Numbered from the stretch's first letter, positions 35,041 to 47,770 are shown. The stretch is DNA of 64,000 nucleotides from Azadirachta indica (GCA_022749755.1 CM040446.1:6068966-6132965); one strand, 5' to 3'. The notes: generated from the letters alone by a model not told the origin. Numbers and translations: made by a program.

Positions 35041-36560
35041 TTGCGTAGCTTGATTATAATTTATGTTTTAATTTTTTTTTGTTTAATTCTTGTTCTAATT
35101 TTGAAAATTTTCAATTGTATACGAAGAGCGAGAATTAAACCTGTTGCATTTGATAAAGAGATTGAACGGATTTTTCACCGATTGAGAAGAGAACGAAGGA
35201 ATAAATTGAGAAACATGGCAGATGAAAGACATCAAAACCTACCACCACAACCCTAACAACCTAAAACTCTTCAAGATTACTTCCGACTAGTGATTAATGA
35301 TAACTACTCAGGAATTCGTTAACAAGCCATCAACGCTAGCAAATTTGAACTTAAACTTATTTTGATTAACATGGTTCAACAAAATCAATATGGTGATTTG
35401 TCTTATAAAGAACCTAATATCCAGTTGGCCATGTTTTCAGAGGTGTGCGACACATTAAAATGAATGGAGTAGACCAAGATATGATTCAAATGAAATTGTT
35501 TCCATTTTTATTAAGAGACAAGGCAAAAGGTTAGCTGCAATCTTTACATCTAGAAAGTATCACTACATGGGATGAATTGGCTTAGCAGTTCCTTACAAAA
35601 TTCTTTCCACCATAAAAAACTTTACAATTGAGGGGTGAAATTGCAAAATTCAGATAGCTTGACTTTGAGTTGTTGTATGAGTCTTAGGAGCAATTTAAAG
35701 ACTTAATTCGGAAATGCCCTTAGCATGAGTACCAAGATTGGTTCTAAATACAATTATTTTTCAATGGATTAAATGGGCAAACTCGAATAATTGTAGATAC
35801 AACAGCAGGTGATACTTTTTTGTCTAAAATGGCTAAAGAAGCCTATGATTTGCTTGGAAAAATGGCATGCAACAATTACCAATGGCCGAGTAAGGGATCA
35901 ATTGTAAAGAGAATTATGGGAGTTCATAAAGTAAATCAAAGGGCATCACTTTCAGCTTGACAAACCAAATTAAGAACCTTATCACGAGGAAGGCCTTTTT
36001 AATTCAAGAGAAAGTAATGGTTGTTAGTTCATTATATGTTGATGAGAGTTTAGAGGAGGAACAATGTCAATATAACAACTATTGGAACTACAACTTTTGG
36101 CCAAGCAATAATTTACCAAATCATTATCACTTCGGATTTTACAATCATTAGAATTTCTCTTATTGAAATTAGAGGAATACTTTCCTGCCACATCACCTAC
36201 TGCGTTTCCAACAACTGATGACAGAAAAGAAACCATCCTTAAAAGATCTTTTAAGAACTTTTATTATGAAAACAAAGACTCGATTCAACAAAGATGAAGC
36301 TTGACTTGATAGTATTAAGAATTATCCCGTAAATGTAAATGCCACAATGAAGTCACTAGAAACTCAAATTGGCCAGCTTGCCAGTTCGATCAAGGGGTAA
36401 TCATCTAGGAAGTTTCCTATCGACACGGAACCAAATCCTCAAGATCAATGCAAGGCAACTACTCTTAGAAATGGCAAAAAGTTGGAGCCACCTAAGCCTA
36501 AGGAGAATAAAGAAAACGAAGATAAGATGAAGAAAAATGAAGCAATTAGGAAGAAAAGTT
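35041..36560 (+). pseudogene. Athila-type gag, element A
   Basis: The N-terminal part has IERIFHRLRRERR. Then a Retrotrans_gag-like core: KFELKLILINMVQQNQ, IQLAMFSEVCDTLKMNGV, MKLFPFLLRDKAKG, TTWDELA-QFLTKFFPP, TRIIVDTTAGDTFLSKMA and EAYDLLGKMACNNYQWP. The C-terminal part has TQIGQLASSIKG and KATTLRNGKKLEPP. At least eight stops interrupt it, many at positions where Trp or Gln is usual. Gag would package the element RNA; this copy cannot. Confidence 0.8.
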
Positions 36561-36749
36561 GAAGAAGAAACATTAAAGGAAGTATTTAAGCCACATGCGA
36601 TTCATTTCAAAACAACCCTCCTATGATTGCACCACTATTGCCTTTCCCTCAAAAATTCCAAAAGAAAAATCTTAATGTTCAATTCTTTAAATTCCTTGAA
36701 ATTTTTAAAAAGCTTCATATTAACATTTCATTTGCTAACGCATTGAAAT

Positions 36750-37262
36750 AAATGGCCAATTATGCAAAGTTTATAAAGGAAGTGATGTCAAAGAAGAGGC
36801 AATTGGAAGAATTTGAGATTGCTAAGTTGACGGAGAAGTGTAGTTCAATCCTTGAAAGGAAGTTGTTGGAGAAAGAGAAGGATTTAGGTAGTTTTACTAT
36901 CCTATGCATAATTGGGAAATCAAACTTTGAGAAGGCATTGTGTAAGTTAGGTCCAAGTATCAACTTAATGCCATTTTTGCTTTTCCGAAGGTTGGTTAGG
37001 AGAAGTCAAACCAATAACTATCTCATTACAAATGGCTGATCGCTTAGTTACTTATCCACGGGGAATTATTGAAGATATACTAATGAAAATGGATAAATTC
37101 ATCTTTCTTGTTGGCTTAATGGTTTTGGATATAAAAGAGGATCGCGAGGTTCCTATCATACTTGAAAGACCATTCTCAGTTACCAGTAAAACTTTGATCA
37201 ATTTGTATAATGGAAAGCTCACTTTAAGAGTTAAGGACAAAGTGGTAAAATTTAACATTTAA
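36750..37262 (+). pseudogene. Athila-type protease, element A
   Basis: Frames 36,752-37,039 and 37,032-37,262 overlap by a frameshift. Together they read LGSFTILCIIGKSNFEKALCKLG, MADRLVTYPRGIIEDILMKMDKFIF, EDREVPIILERPF and LTLRVKDKVVKFNI, the retropepsin-like region of Athila pol. The catalytic Asp position reads KLGPS and is lost. Confidence 0.8.
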
Positions 37263-37747
37263 AACACTTTAAAATTCCTGAATGCGGTATATTCTTGCAA
37301 TAGAGTTGATTTGATTTCATAGTGTGTTAGAGACATGTTTTGTGATGTGTTGCCTAAGATCCGTTGGAAAAGTGCATTGTGAAGTCTTTATCTAAAAATG
37401 AGGTGTTGCATAACTTAATTTTGATGATTATAATAATTGTGGAGATTTGTTTGATGAAGTTTGTGCATTAGAAGATTTACTGATTGATGAGGTTGGTTGC
37501 GACAATCGTGTTGAAAGTGAATTGAAAAATGAAGAGGTTGAATCTAAGAAAGCTATTGAATTCCTCATAATGTGTTGGTGCTTAAAGAATTGCTGAAACA
37601 CCTTAGATATGCATTTTTGGGAGAGAATTCAACATTTTCAGTAATTATCTCTACATTATTGAACCAAGATGAAGAGATGAAATTGCTTGAAGTGTTAATG
37701 AAGCACAAGTCCGCTTTGGGGTAGTCTATTGCATTGACAAAATTTTA

Positions 37748-38730
37748 ATGGAGGAAAACTACAAACCAACGATTGAGCATCAACATAGACTTAATTCAAT
37801 GATGAAGAAAGTAGTAAAGTGGTTGAATGCTGGGACCATTTATACTATTTTAGATAGCTCTTGGGTTAGTCTGGTTCAAGTTGTGTCTAAGAAAGGGAGG
37901 ATGAAAGTTATGAAGAATGATAACAATGAATTAAATTCTACAAGAATGATGACTACTAGTTGGCGTATGTGCATTGATTACTGGAAACTCAATAAAGCAA
38001 TAAGGAAAGAGCTCTTCTTGCTTCCATTCATTGATCAAATGTTGGATAGATTGGCGGGGTATCATTATTATTTCTTTCTTAATAGGTATTTTGGATACAA
38101 TTAGATTGCTATTGCCCCTAAGGTCTAAAAGAAGACCACTTTTACATGCCTATATGGTACTTTTACTTTTTGAAGAATGCCATTTAGCTTGTGCAATGCC
38201 TCTATCATTTTTCAAAGGTGTATGATGGCAATATTTGCAGATATGGTAGAGGAGATAATGGAGATATTTATGGATGATTTTTCTGGGCAACTTATCTCTA
38301 ATTGGATTTCCTTTTCCAACTGGATTTTATTCGAAAGATGTGATCTTAGAGCTCATGACACTAAGTATACCATCAATAGGAACTTTGCTTTCTGGTTGGG
38401 AAGTGTTTTTGTCTTTTTCACTTCTTATTACTCCTTTTCTTTACTTTTTCTAACATTTCTAGTACCAACTAATTTGAATGAATCAGTTGGACGGTATCTG
38501 ATCCAAAAGAAAAGTATGGGGTGTTTGGTTCATCATTTGATAAATGCCTTCACAATTTTTCTGTAGTGTTTTGTAGGTGTGAAGAAACAAATTTAGTACT
38601 TAATTGGGAGAAGTGTCACTTTATGGTGCAAGATAAGATTGTACTTAGATACAGGATTTTGTCAAAGGGAATTGAGGTTGATTGTGCCAAGATTGTAAAG
38701 AACTCCAAAAGTATACTGTATCATCATGTA
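37748..38730 (+). pseudogene. Athila-type reverse transcriptase, element A, interrupted by organelle-like DNA
   Basis: RT reads in pieces: [73 protein letters not shown], and the active-site MEIFMDDF at about 38,255-38,280. After MDDF comes a 235-bp foreign insert; the RT then resumes at 38,521 with [32 protein letters not shown] and SKGIEVDCAKI. Homology stops near 38,730, so RNase H, integrase and the 3' LTR are absent. Confidence 0.85.
38285..38520 (+). pseudogene. nad5: Mitochondrial nad5-like fragment (nuclear mitochondrial DNA)
   Basis: Translated in two frames separated by about one missing base near 38,358, this reads [19 protein letters not shown] and then [20 protein letters not shown] and [18 protein letters not shown]. 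This is the conserved membrane region of plant mitochondrial NADH dehydrogenase subunit 5. The last 45 bp (after about 38,475) I cannot place. There is no target duplication at the ends, as expected for filler DNA at a repaired break. Confidence 0.75.
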
Positions 38731-39289
38731 GAGATTTTCAAATGATGCTTGTAGCCAATGCTATGATGTTTCCATTTCCCACTATATCGGATACAGCTTC
38801 TTATCCTTTTCTACACAATACTAGATGTTCATATGATCACTGTTCGGTTTTTTCAGCAGTTAAAACGACTTAATTTGCTGTTGTTATCTAGCAAAACTAA
38901 ATTACTAACGGAAAGAGTTGACTTTTTGACTACTGCAAATTATAAATTACCAAATTCCCTTAAAAGACCAAGATTGCCTTTTGATTTTTTTTCCACCTTC
39001 AAAACTTTACTCTTTCCTTCAGTTGATTTTTTTTATTTCTTGTGGCCCTTTGTGTTTCCATTATTGCTGGCAGCCATTGCTTTCTTAGGCTTGGTATGAG
39101 GTTTCTTTGTCTTATATTTTTTGAATAATACTCTCGTCCTTTAAGTTTAGGTAATATAGAATCTTCTTTTGTTTCTTCAGTTCATAGTCTACATATTTTT
39201 ATTAATTATGTTTTTATACCTGACTTGCTTCTAAAAAAGCCATCTTTATGTAAATCTTTTATTTATTGCCTGTAATATTTACAGTACTA
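38731..39289. other. Unassigned stretch between element A and the PMD-like remnant
   Basis: Moderately T-rich; contains short open stretches with no recognisable motif (for example 38,833-39,099). The junction with RT homology is near 38,730. Confidence 0.4.
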
Positions 39290-41320
39290 TGGCATCCTCC
39301 CCTTTGATTGTTGGTGTCCTTGACCACTTATTCTATATGGAGGATGGATATGAGGGCCAGTTGGCTTCCAAGGTAGAATATACTCCAAAGAAGTCATTAC
39401 TTGAATCAGCTTTTAGTAGGATTCATTTCATTTGAAGAAGCAGTATTTTCTGGTTGCAAATTTTTCTAAATGAATTTCGACCTATTCCCATTCAATTTTA
39501 ATCAACATCAGCTCGAAAGTCAAGGTTGATGTGAATGGCTAGTTATGGAGTTAGAAAATGCTACCACCCGAGACATACTTTCTCAAGCTAAGATATTCTT
39601 TGCTTCTCGATCTTTATCTACAGAAAAAGATTGGTCTTCACTTCGACAACTTGTTCTTCGCTGAAATATTGATACCCACACCTTTGTAACACCATGGGGA
39701 GAGTTTACACCTACTTTGAGGATATGGTCGCTGTATTGGGTTTACCTATAGTAAGAGATGAGAATCCTTTGAACATTCAGTTTTCGGCCACGAAAAACTG
39801 AATTGAAAATGCCTTTGTGACTACATTCTAAAATAGCCAACGTTATACTCGTCCTACCCATCAAGATGGACTAAGTACTTTTGTGGTTTCGTTTTTCACA
39901 ATGTGTTTGTTTTTGGTAAAGGTTATCATTCGAGCTATCATTTTGAAGCAATGGTTGCTCTATGGTTAAGTCTGTTATTCTTTAGAAACAACTTGGTAGA
40001 TGCAATTCAAAAATGCATTTTCCCTCTAGTAATTCGAATAGCTTATAGTTATTGCTTCTCTGTAGTTCTAATGTATTTAGGTATGCTTTATCACTAGCTT
40101 GATTTGATACATTTGGATGAAGTTGAGGGAGCTGGCTGTTGCATTATAGATTCACCTATTGACGCACACTTTTTACAAATTTTTCTCCTAAAACATTTTC
40201 TCGATTATGCATATCCCTTGCTTGATGCTACTCACATAAGGAAGGATGTTTTCGTTCATCCTTGTCCCTTTTAAAAGATATCCTACCTCCAAAGTTGCCT
40301 TTGTGCATGCATTGGTATTACCAGCATCCTTATCGTTGTAATTGGTTGGACCACATTGATTATAAAAATGCTTTTCCCTTTTGTCCCTATCAAAGTCTAT
40401 TGGATTCTTTTTACTTCCCTAAATTTACTGAAGTCTTTCACTTAAATGGTCTCTGTAAGGTCTGTATGCATTTAGAGAATGGACGTCTTTGATATGAAGC
40501 TTATTTTGTGAGTTATTGGCAAGGTTGGCTACCTTGTGTCGATGCTCATGGTGCTACTTCTCTGTAATCCTACCAGTCTCATCAAGTTTGGAAACAATTT
40601 GGTCTAGATATAATCCCTCTTTAATCTATGCCATCAACTATTTCCTTGAGATGACCATTGATCATTTTACAAAGTATAAGCTTCGAACCACCCCAAGTTA
40701 CAAACTACAAATATTACTGTTGTTGGTGTTGATATGCACATAATGTCCTCCCATCTGTATTGTCAGTATTAAAGGCGTTTGCTTTTGTCTTTTGTTGAAT
40801 GTCCTTTTAGTTATCTAAGAGATCTGGTCGACTTCAACAATTAGATTCCTCATGATTGCTTGAAAATCAGCTCTGCCTCTACGATTTAGTTTGGAAAGAA
40901 ACAAAACCATCTTTATACAGAAATTTATTCTAGTCATTGTACCATAATGAGAGTTATTGTGCAGAAGACATCGAAGCCACCAGAAGTTCCCTCAATGGCT
41001 TTTCCTTCTCCTGTTTCCAAGATACCTACTATTTTATCTAGCTTAGAGATCTTTTGTCAAATAACTAAGAGTAAGAACATGTTGTGTACTCCTCAATTAG
41101 CTCTTGTAAAAAATCCAGAGGTTTTAGAAAGTCTAAAACTTTGAAATCAAATAAATGCAAATGCAAGACAGCTCCTATCAAAACTTTTCCTCCTACTCTT
41201 TTAGGTAGGAGTCCTTACCATGAGCTTGTTAGGAATCTAGAAGTCAACAGTAAGCTAGTAGTGATAAGGGGGGAGATGAAATCATTCAGAAGTTGCCTAA
41301 AGTAATTTTTTATTTTACCT
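39290..41320 (+). pseudogene. Plant mobile domain (PMD)-like, transposon-associated ORF remnant
   Basis: Broken plus-strand reading. It starts MASSPLIVGVLDHLFYMEDG (39,290). Near 39,690 it reads THTFVTPWGEFTPTL, then EDMVAVLGLPIVRDENPL, the usual opening of a plant mobile domain (the aminotransferase-like domain of MAIN/MAIL proteins, also carried by Gypsy and Mutator elements). Near 40,590 it reads VWKQFGLDI. Stops and frameshifts occur throughout. It lies between two gypsy elements on the same strand and probably came from a transposon, not a host gene. No terminal repeats of its own were found. Confidence 0.5.
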
Positions 41321-43266
41321 TACTTTGTCGCTTGTTATGTCTTATCTTTTTCTTATCAACACCTTTTTAAGTATAGGATACTCCACATATTGATGTTGCT
41401 GCTGAAGGGGTCTAGCCTGGTCAAAAATGAAAAACCAATCCACCTTCTCCTTCAGTTGCCAAAAAGTTGTTATCCGAAATTCTAGAAGAAAGCTCTTCTG
41501 CTAGTGCTGGTCGTATCCTCCTCTTGTAGCTTTGTTAGCCTTTTTGCATTTTACCATCATCTTGTAACCGTGTACCTATGAATGTATATTTAGGGGTTGG
41601 TCCCGGCCCCACTCCTCTTCGTGTGGGCCCAGATCCTATTCAGCAATTGTCTACTCCAAGTATATAATATTCCCTTTGAATAAAGTGTAACTACTTGTTT
41701 TCTGGGTAGCAACTCTTAGTCTTTTGTTATTTTCTTCTTAGCCTCCAGTTCTGGTCCTCCATGACCAACTCGCAAAGACATTCTCTCATTTTGGGACAGA
41801 CTTGCCATGAGTGATGCATAACCTATCCCTTTGGAGGTGTTACATCCTGTGAATCATAGTAGGCTAACTTTTCTAGGTGCTTCTGTCTCGTTTAAATTAA
41901 TCCAACATATACAGGCTTTTCTTGAGAAAGTTTTAGATTTTATAGTTAACCGCCAATGTTTTGCTTTTCTAAAGAGATCGGTCATTTATATGATTGCTCT
42001 AGTTCTTTATGAGATCTCACAAGTGAATTATAAAGAGGTTACTTTAAAAATGTTATTGGCATGAAGGAAAGCTTGCTTGGATGTGCAGCAAGTAGAGTTC
42101 GTTGTTCAGCTTTTGATGGACTCATCATGAGCTACCTTGTTCGTTTTGTCTTCGGTAGAGTTTGCCAATTAGTAGTTGATTCTACTCTTCATCACCGTGT
42201 TGTTGCTCATTAAGTCATTATTTATTAGTTAGGTAACTTTTCTTTTCAAATGATTGCTAATACCAATCCCATACTTCATATAATATGTTTTATAATATCA
42301 AATTAAGAGCCATACTGCAATTAATGTTTAATAGCAAAATGTGTAATCACAGAACCATTGAAAAAATTGGGGTGTGAAATACATCCAACGAGTCACAGCA
42401 TGAACAACGATTGTAATAGACAGCTCCTGTATCGTAGTCCTTGTGTTTTAAATAAATAAATACTAATTTCATTCTCTTCACAATGAATTTGATCTGACGC
42501 TCATTTCAAAAATTCAGTGAGCCAGAAAACAACGAGCCCAAAACTTTCATTTTTAATTAATACTCATGGATTTTAAACACAGAATTAAAGGGCACGGAAA
42601 TTATTCCTCAAGCAGGGAACTCTAAGAGTGTAAATAAGGTTGAATACACAGCACTTTAATAAAAGCTAGCTCTGGCTAATCTTCTCTTCTCTTTTTCTAA
42701 ATTTTTTCTTCTTTTTCATTTTCAATTATAGCATATCACATCTAGTTTCAGTACAATAACATCACAACAATCAACTTTTACAAACAATATACAATTTGAT
42801 TAATACAGTGAAATATAAATTAAATTTAGTTCATCCAACATATATATAATTTACTTTGATTTGATGAGACAGAAAAAAGGGGAAGAAAAGAAGTTCCTTT
42901 TGTTGGGCGATGAGAAAAAGGATTATAGGATTAATTTACATTGATTTTCAGATAAAATAACAAAAATAAATAAATAAAGTTTCTTTTATTGTTTGGGCTG
43001 CAAGAGTGGACTACTTGTGAATAAAAGCTTCTTTTCATATGCAAAAAACAATATTGCAAGTGCCTTTTACAGTGGCCAATCATCATCATTGAAGTGAAAA
43101 TATTTTATGTCACACAAGATACTCAAGAATATATCTCTCCAGTAATTTTGTCAGTCATTTTCATGGGATGAGTGAGACATACCACAAAATTCTTGACCTC
43201 AATTTTTGGATTATTTATTATAATTCTACTTGTTTGGGGAAATGGACTTAGGCCCATAAGGTTAGC
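41321..43266. other. Unassigned region before the Tat-type element
   Basis: 41,321-42,240 may be the decayed C-terminal part of the PMD-like ORF (serine/proline-rich stretches, then LVLHDQLAKTFSHFG), but the link is weak. 42,250-43,220 is AT-rich, with nothing recognised. Just before the LTR, GGGGAAATGGACTTAGGCCC repeats the start of the LTR in imperfect form. Confidence 0.4.
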
Positions 43267-43662
43267 TGATTTTTAGGGAAATGGGCTCAAGTCCATAAGG
43301 TCAACAAGCTTTATGTCCGTCAGACTTAAAGTGTTTAGTCATCTATACTTAACATTAGGTCAGTTGATCGGATCAGCTTGGTGGAGATTATGGTCAAACA
43401 CTTTATGAGTGGAGCTTGATCAAAAAATGAGAAGGAAGAAAAGCAGAATTCGAGAAGTTTTAGTTTTAGGCAAGTTAGGATTTTATGAGATATGTTCCAA
43501 AATTTACGTAAATTCGGATTCTTAATCCTACTCAAATAAGGAGATCCATGTATATACATATATATTGAGACTTGCAAAAAGGGCACAATAAGAAAAATAA
43601 AAAAAAAATTCTACAAGTATAATAAATCTTTCACTATGTGATATCTACTTTTGGTATCAACA
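43267..43662 (+). mobile_element. Tat-type gypsy element, 5' LTR
   Basis: 396 bp from TGATTTTTAGGGAAATGGG to GGTATCAACA, matching 53,736-54,152 along its length. It contains ATGGTCAAACACT, TGTATATACATATATATTGAG (TATA-like) and TTCTACAAGTATAATAAATC. The short divergence between LTRs suggests moderate age. Confidence 0.9.
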
Positions 43663-43663
43663 G

Positions 43664-43680
43664 TTGGCGTCATCTGTGAG
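43664..43680 (+). promoter_or_regulatory. Primer binding site of the Tat-type element
   Basis: TTGGCGTCATCTGTGAG begins 1 bp after the LTR. It resembles the TTGGCGCCGTCTGTGGG site common in Tat-group elements. Confidence 0.75.
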
Positions 43681-43698
43681 AATCTACGATCAAGAAGC

Positions 43699-45700
43699 CA
43701 TGGTAATGATGAGAAAGCAAGTGGTTGTCAAAAAGTCATCGTCAAAAAAAATTCGGGAAGAAGACTCATCGAACTCTAACGTTCCCTCAATCTCGCTGCA
43801 ATTGTCCCAAGGACGAGCTGCGATGCCTAAAATAGAGACGAATGCAATTTGACTTACACAACAATTTTAGGAAAGCAAGCAAAGATACTTGGAGAAGGAC
43901 AAGCAAGTGAAGGCTCTAAAAGATAAGACAAGAGTGATGAAGAGGGAGATTGAAATTCTGAAAAGAATGGTTTAAGGGGAAGGAGTCGTCGAGTGCAATC
44001 TAGTGAAGACGGCATTTCCAGAGAATAAAGAAAGCGTGTCATCGTTAATGGACCGCCACAAATAGTCATCCCTTAATAAGTTAGGAAGTAAGCAGTAGAG
44101 GTGGAATGAAGAAAGGCAGGAAAAGGCGCAAACAAAGAAACTAATGCCCGAGGGCCCTAATGAAGGAACCCTACATCGTGAAATAGAAAAACCTAATTAG
44201 AAATTGCTCATTGATTGGTGCAAACAAAGTCACAGTAAGAGGGGACTTGAGCGCAGTACAACTTTGGTAAATATGCAAACTTACCTAAATCCAAAGGATA
44301 GGGAAGATAGATGTAAGGCCATGGTAGAAAAAACTCCAGATAGTGACCCTCAATATCGACCAGGTGGTCAGCAGGAGAAAAATGAAGGAGAGAATCTAAG
44401 AGCTTACTAAAAAATTACAAGTCCAAAGAGAAAGAGATAGGCGGCAGAATGGAAATACACCAGGAAGAGCAGAGCTCCCCCTCAAGTCCTTTTTCTTGAA
44501 GGAAATACGTGAACTAGCCCTTGTTCGAAAATTTAAGATGATATTATAAGGATTCAAAGTTACACATTAATCTCTTTAAAGAATTGATGATATTACAAGA
44601 ATTGACAAAACTGTAGATGTGTTGTCGTTTGCCATGACCTTAAAGAGGCAGGTACAACGCTAGTATAAGAATCTAAAACCAAAATGTGTAAGGGGTTTTG
44701 ATAAGTTATGCACGTAGTTCATCATTAAGTTTAAAGGAGCAGTGACCATATGAAGAATCATAGCTCATTGTTGTTAATAAAGGAGGGAAAAGATGAGACA
44801 TTTAAAAGTTTCATAAAATGGTACTATGAGAAAGCCATGAATGCTAGGCCTTCTCACATCCCTAGGCACTACAAGGGCTCAAGAAAGGGTTAAGGATAAA
44901 CAGGTGATGGTTTGCTATTCATAAGTGGACCGTAACTAAGTATGAATAGGCCCGAAAGAAGATTTTCACGTAAATCGAAATATAGGATCGGATGTTACTA
45001 TAGAAGAAGGAAAAGAGACTACAGGAATCTACAAGAAGGGAACAAAGATTAAAGCTTGAGGATAGAAGACATTGGAAAGGCCTACAGCAACCAAATCCTA
45101 GGCCCTTCACTAGGAGAGCAAACTTTTGGCTTTCGTGCTACGATGACAAAATCGAGCAAAGGCAAGATCATAGAGTTCAGTCCATAAGGCATAAAGGAGA
45201 AAATATAAAGCAAAAGGCGCCTCTGCCTAAGGAAAGTGTTAAAAGGGTTGTTCCAATCTGGGACAAAAGGAAATTCACAGAGCTCAATACGCCATTGTTG
45301 ATAATATACGAAGGAATTAATGATTCAGGTCTACTACATGGACTCTGCTCTCTGAGATCAACTTCAAACGCTCATGACAAGGGAAAAAAGTGTGCATTCC
45401 ACCAAGGCCACGGGCATATGACAGATTAATGCTTAGATTTGAGGGAGCAAGTTTAAATCCTGATCAAAAATAGTTATTTGGATAGATATAGAGCAAGAAC
45501 GTTTGAAGTAGGAGAAGGCTTAGGGCAGGAGAAGACGAAATTAGAAGATACGGTTGATAGAAGCATGGTAATTTTGAGGGAACCTATATTGGCGGGTAAC
45601 TCTAACAATGTAAGGAAAAATTATTCAAGATACTCATTGTCGAGCATTCTGTTGGATAACTATATAATGAGCATTCAAGCCGAGAAAAAACTTCATTTAG
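43699..45700 (+). pseudogene. Tat-type gag
   Basis: Starts at ATG 43,699 with a short basic region and is broken by many stops. The recognisable part is the zinc-binding end CAFHQGHGHMTD followed by CLDLREQV (45,388-45,450) and SYLDRYRARTFEVGEG, as in Tat gag. The region before it (44,200-45,380) is charged and glutamine/lysine-rich, without a clear domain. Confidence 0.65.
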
Positions 45701-45739
45701 TGACAGTTCTAATTATGTTAACTGATAAAGATGAAGTAG

Positions 45740-46330
45740 CAGTTAGCTACCCCAATAATAATGCCTTGATAATAACTTTGGAAGTAGAAGTGACCAAATT
45801 AGCAAGATATTGGTAAATATAGGGAGCTCGGTCGATATAATATTGAAGGAGACTTTGGACTCTTTAAAGATCAACAATTTGAACATAGAACTGGCAAATA
45901 CTACCCTGTATGGATTTGCAAATTCATACATTCTTGCATTAGGGTCAGTTTAGATGCCCTTGAAAATAGGAGATAGGCCATATCAAAAGATCAAAATGAT
46001 AGAATTTCAAGTCATGAATCTAAAAATGTCATACACTATAATTTTAGAGAGGCCCTTATTAAAAAAAATAAAAGCGGTGAAAAGCATACATTTCCTTAAT
46101 ATCAAGTTCTGATCAAGCGAGGGGATTGGCATAGTACAAAGAGATCATAAGCTTGCCCAAACATGTTTTGTGACCTCTTCAAAACAGTGCTCTTATATAA
46201 CAGCACAACGCATTAAAAGGCTAAATGAAAAGAACGCCGAATAACAAAAGGAGATGGATAGGCTCAAAAAAAGTATAGGGCAAGGAAAGATATGCCCAGC
46301 ACTCGAACCAACTGAAAGACTGAAATTAGT
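45740..46330 (+). pseudogene. Tat-type protease
   Basis: YPNNNALIITLEVEVTK is followed after a frameshift by VNIGSSVDIILKETLDSL, then LYGFANSYILALGSV, MNLKMSYTIILERPLL and GIGIVQRDHKLAQTCFV. The usual DTGSS active site reads NIGSS, so the catalytic Asp is Asn, consistent with a G-to-A change. Confidence 0.75.
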
Positions 46331-47170
46331 CTCTATTAACCCCTCAAAAGCTTAGTAGATGGCAAAAATCGATTCTCATTTACCGAATAAAGAGAAAAGG
46401 AGTTTCGTCTCCTTTTTAAGGGAGCATGTAAATGTGTTTGCTTGGACTCACTAGGACTTGCTAAGAATCGACCGTAAAGTGATTTCTTATTACTTGTCGG
46501 CAAACCCGATGTTTAGACTTGTTAGACTAAGCGAAGAGCCTTTAATTAGGAGAGAAGGAAAGCAATTAAGGAGGAAGTGGACAAAATAATCATAGTAGGG
46601 TTCATTTGAGAAGTGTATTACTCGGATTGGATAGCCAACGTAGTAATGGTCAAAAAGGCCAATAGGAAATGTAAGATGTATGTTGACTTCACTAACTTGA
46701 ATAAACATGTCTGAAAGAGAGTTTCCCACACTCACAGATAAACGAACTAATGGACTCGACAGTCGACCATAAAGTGTTAAGCTTCATGGACACATTTTTT
46801 AGGTATAACCAAATCCAAATGTATAAGGCTGGTAAAGAGAAAACGGTGTTTTTAACTGACAAAGGGTTTTATTATTATAGGTTAATGCCCTTTGGTCTAA
46901 AAAATACGGGGGCAATGTTTCAGAGGTTGGTGAATAAGGGTTTTAAGCCTTTAATCAAGAAAATGATAGAGGTGTATATTGATGACATGATTACTAAGTC
47001 ATATAGAATAGAGGATCACATTTAACATTTAAAAAAATGTTTTCTTTGCTAAGGAAGTACAACATGAAGCTGAACCTTGAGAAATGTGCTTTAGATGTTA
47101 ATTTTGGGAAATTTCTAGGGTTTATAGTCAATAAAAAAAGGATAAAGACAAACCTCAAAAGATTTAAGCC
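46331..47170 (+). pseudogene. Tat-type reverse transcriptase
   Basis: 46,750-47,025 is open: VLSFMDTFFRYNQIQMYK, KTVFLTDKGFYYYRLMPFGL, KNTGAMFQRLVNKGF, then the active site MIEVYIDDMITKS (both Asp kept). It continues MKLNLEKCALDVNFGKFLGF after a frameshift. The upstream part (46,480-46,740) has VVMVKKANRKCKMYVDFT with frameshifts. RT copies the RNA genome of the element; this one is dead. Confidence 0.85.
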
Positions 47171-47389
47171 ATACTCGATACAAAATTCCCGACTGTGTTG
47201 AAGGAGGTGCAAGCCTTAATAGAGAGGTTAGTTGCGCTGAATAGGTTTATTTCCAAAGCTACTAATAAATCTTCCAATTTTTTCAGGTCATCAAGAAGGG
47301 AAAATATATAGGGTGGACAAAGGAATGCGTACACATCTTTCAGAAGTTGAAAATTTATTTGGCAAATCCATTTCACCTGGTTAGCCCAG

Positions 47390-47770
47390 TGATCAGAGAT
47401 ACTTCTTATTTGTAATTAATGATAACTGATCACATAGTAAGTTTGGTGCTAGTCAAGGAAAGCGAAGGAACCAATCAACCGATTCACTATATAGGTAAAT
47501 CGTTGCCTAATGTAAACAAAAGGTATCCACTCCCAACAAAGCAAGCCCTAGCACTAGTAATGGCAGCATGGAAGCTGCAGCTTTACTTCTAAACATATAT
47601 TATAGTGGTCCTCACTAATCAACCTTTATAGCATATTCTACATAGGCCAGACCTCCTTAGGGGATTGGTTAACTAGTTAGTTGAACTAACTCAGTTCGAC
47701 ATCGACATTAACTCAAAGTTTAAGCATTGGCAGACTTTATTGCGAAGAGGTTAGTCTTAGAAGGATTAAT
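47390..47770 (+). pseudogene. Tat-type RNase H domain 1
   Basis: Broken readings give NQPIHYIGKSLPNVNKRYPL, TKQALALVMAAWKLQLYF, IIVVLTNQPL and ELTQFDIDINSKFKHWQ. This is the RNase H that normally follows gypsy RT. Confidence 0.75.
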
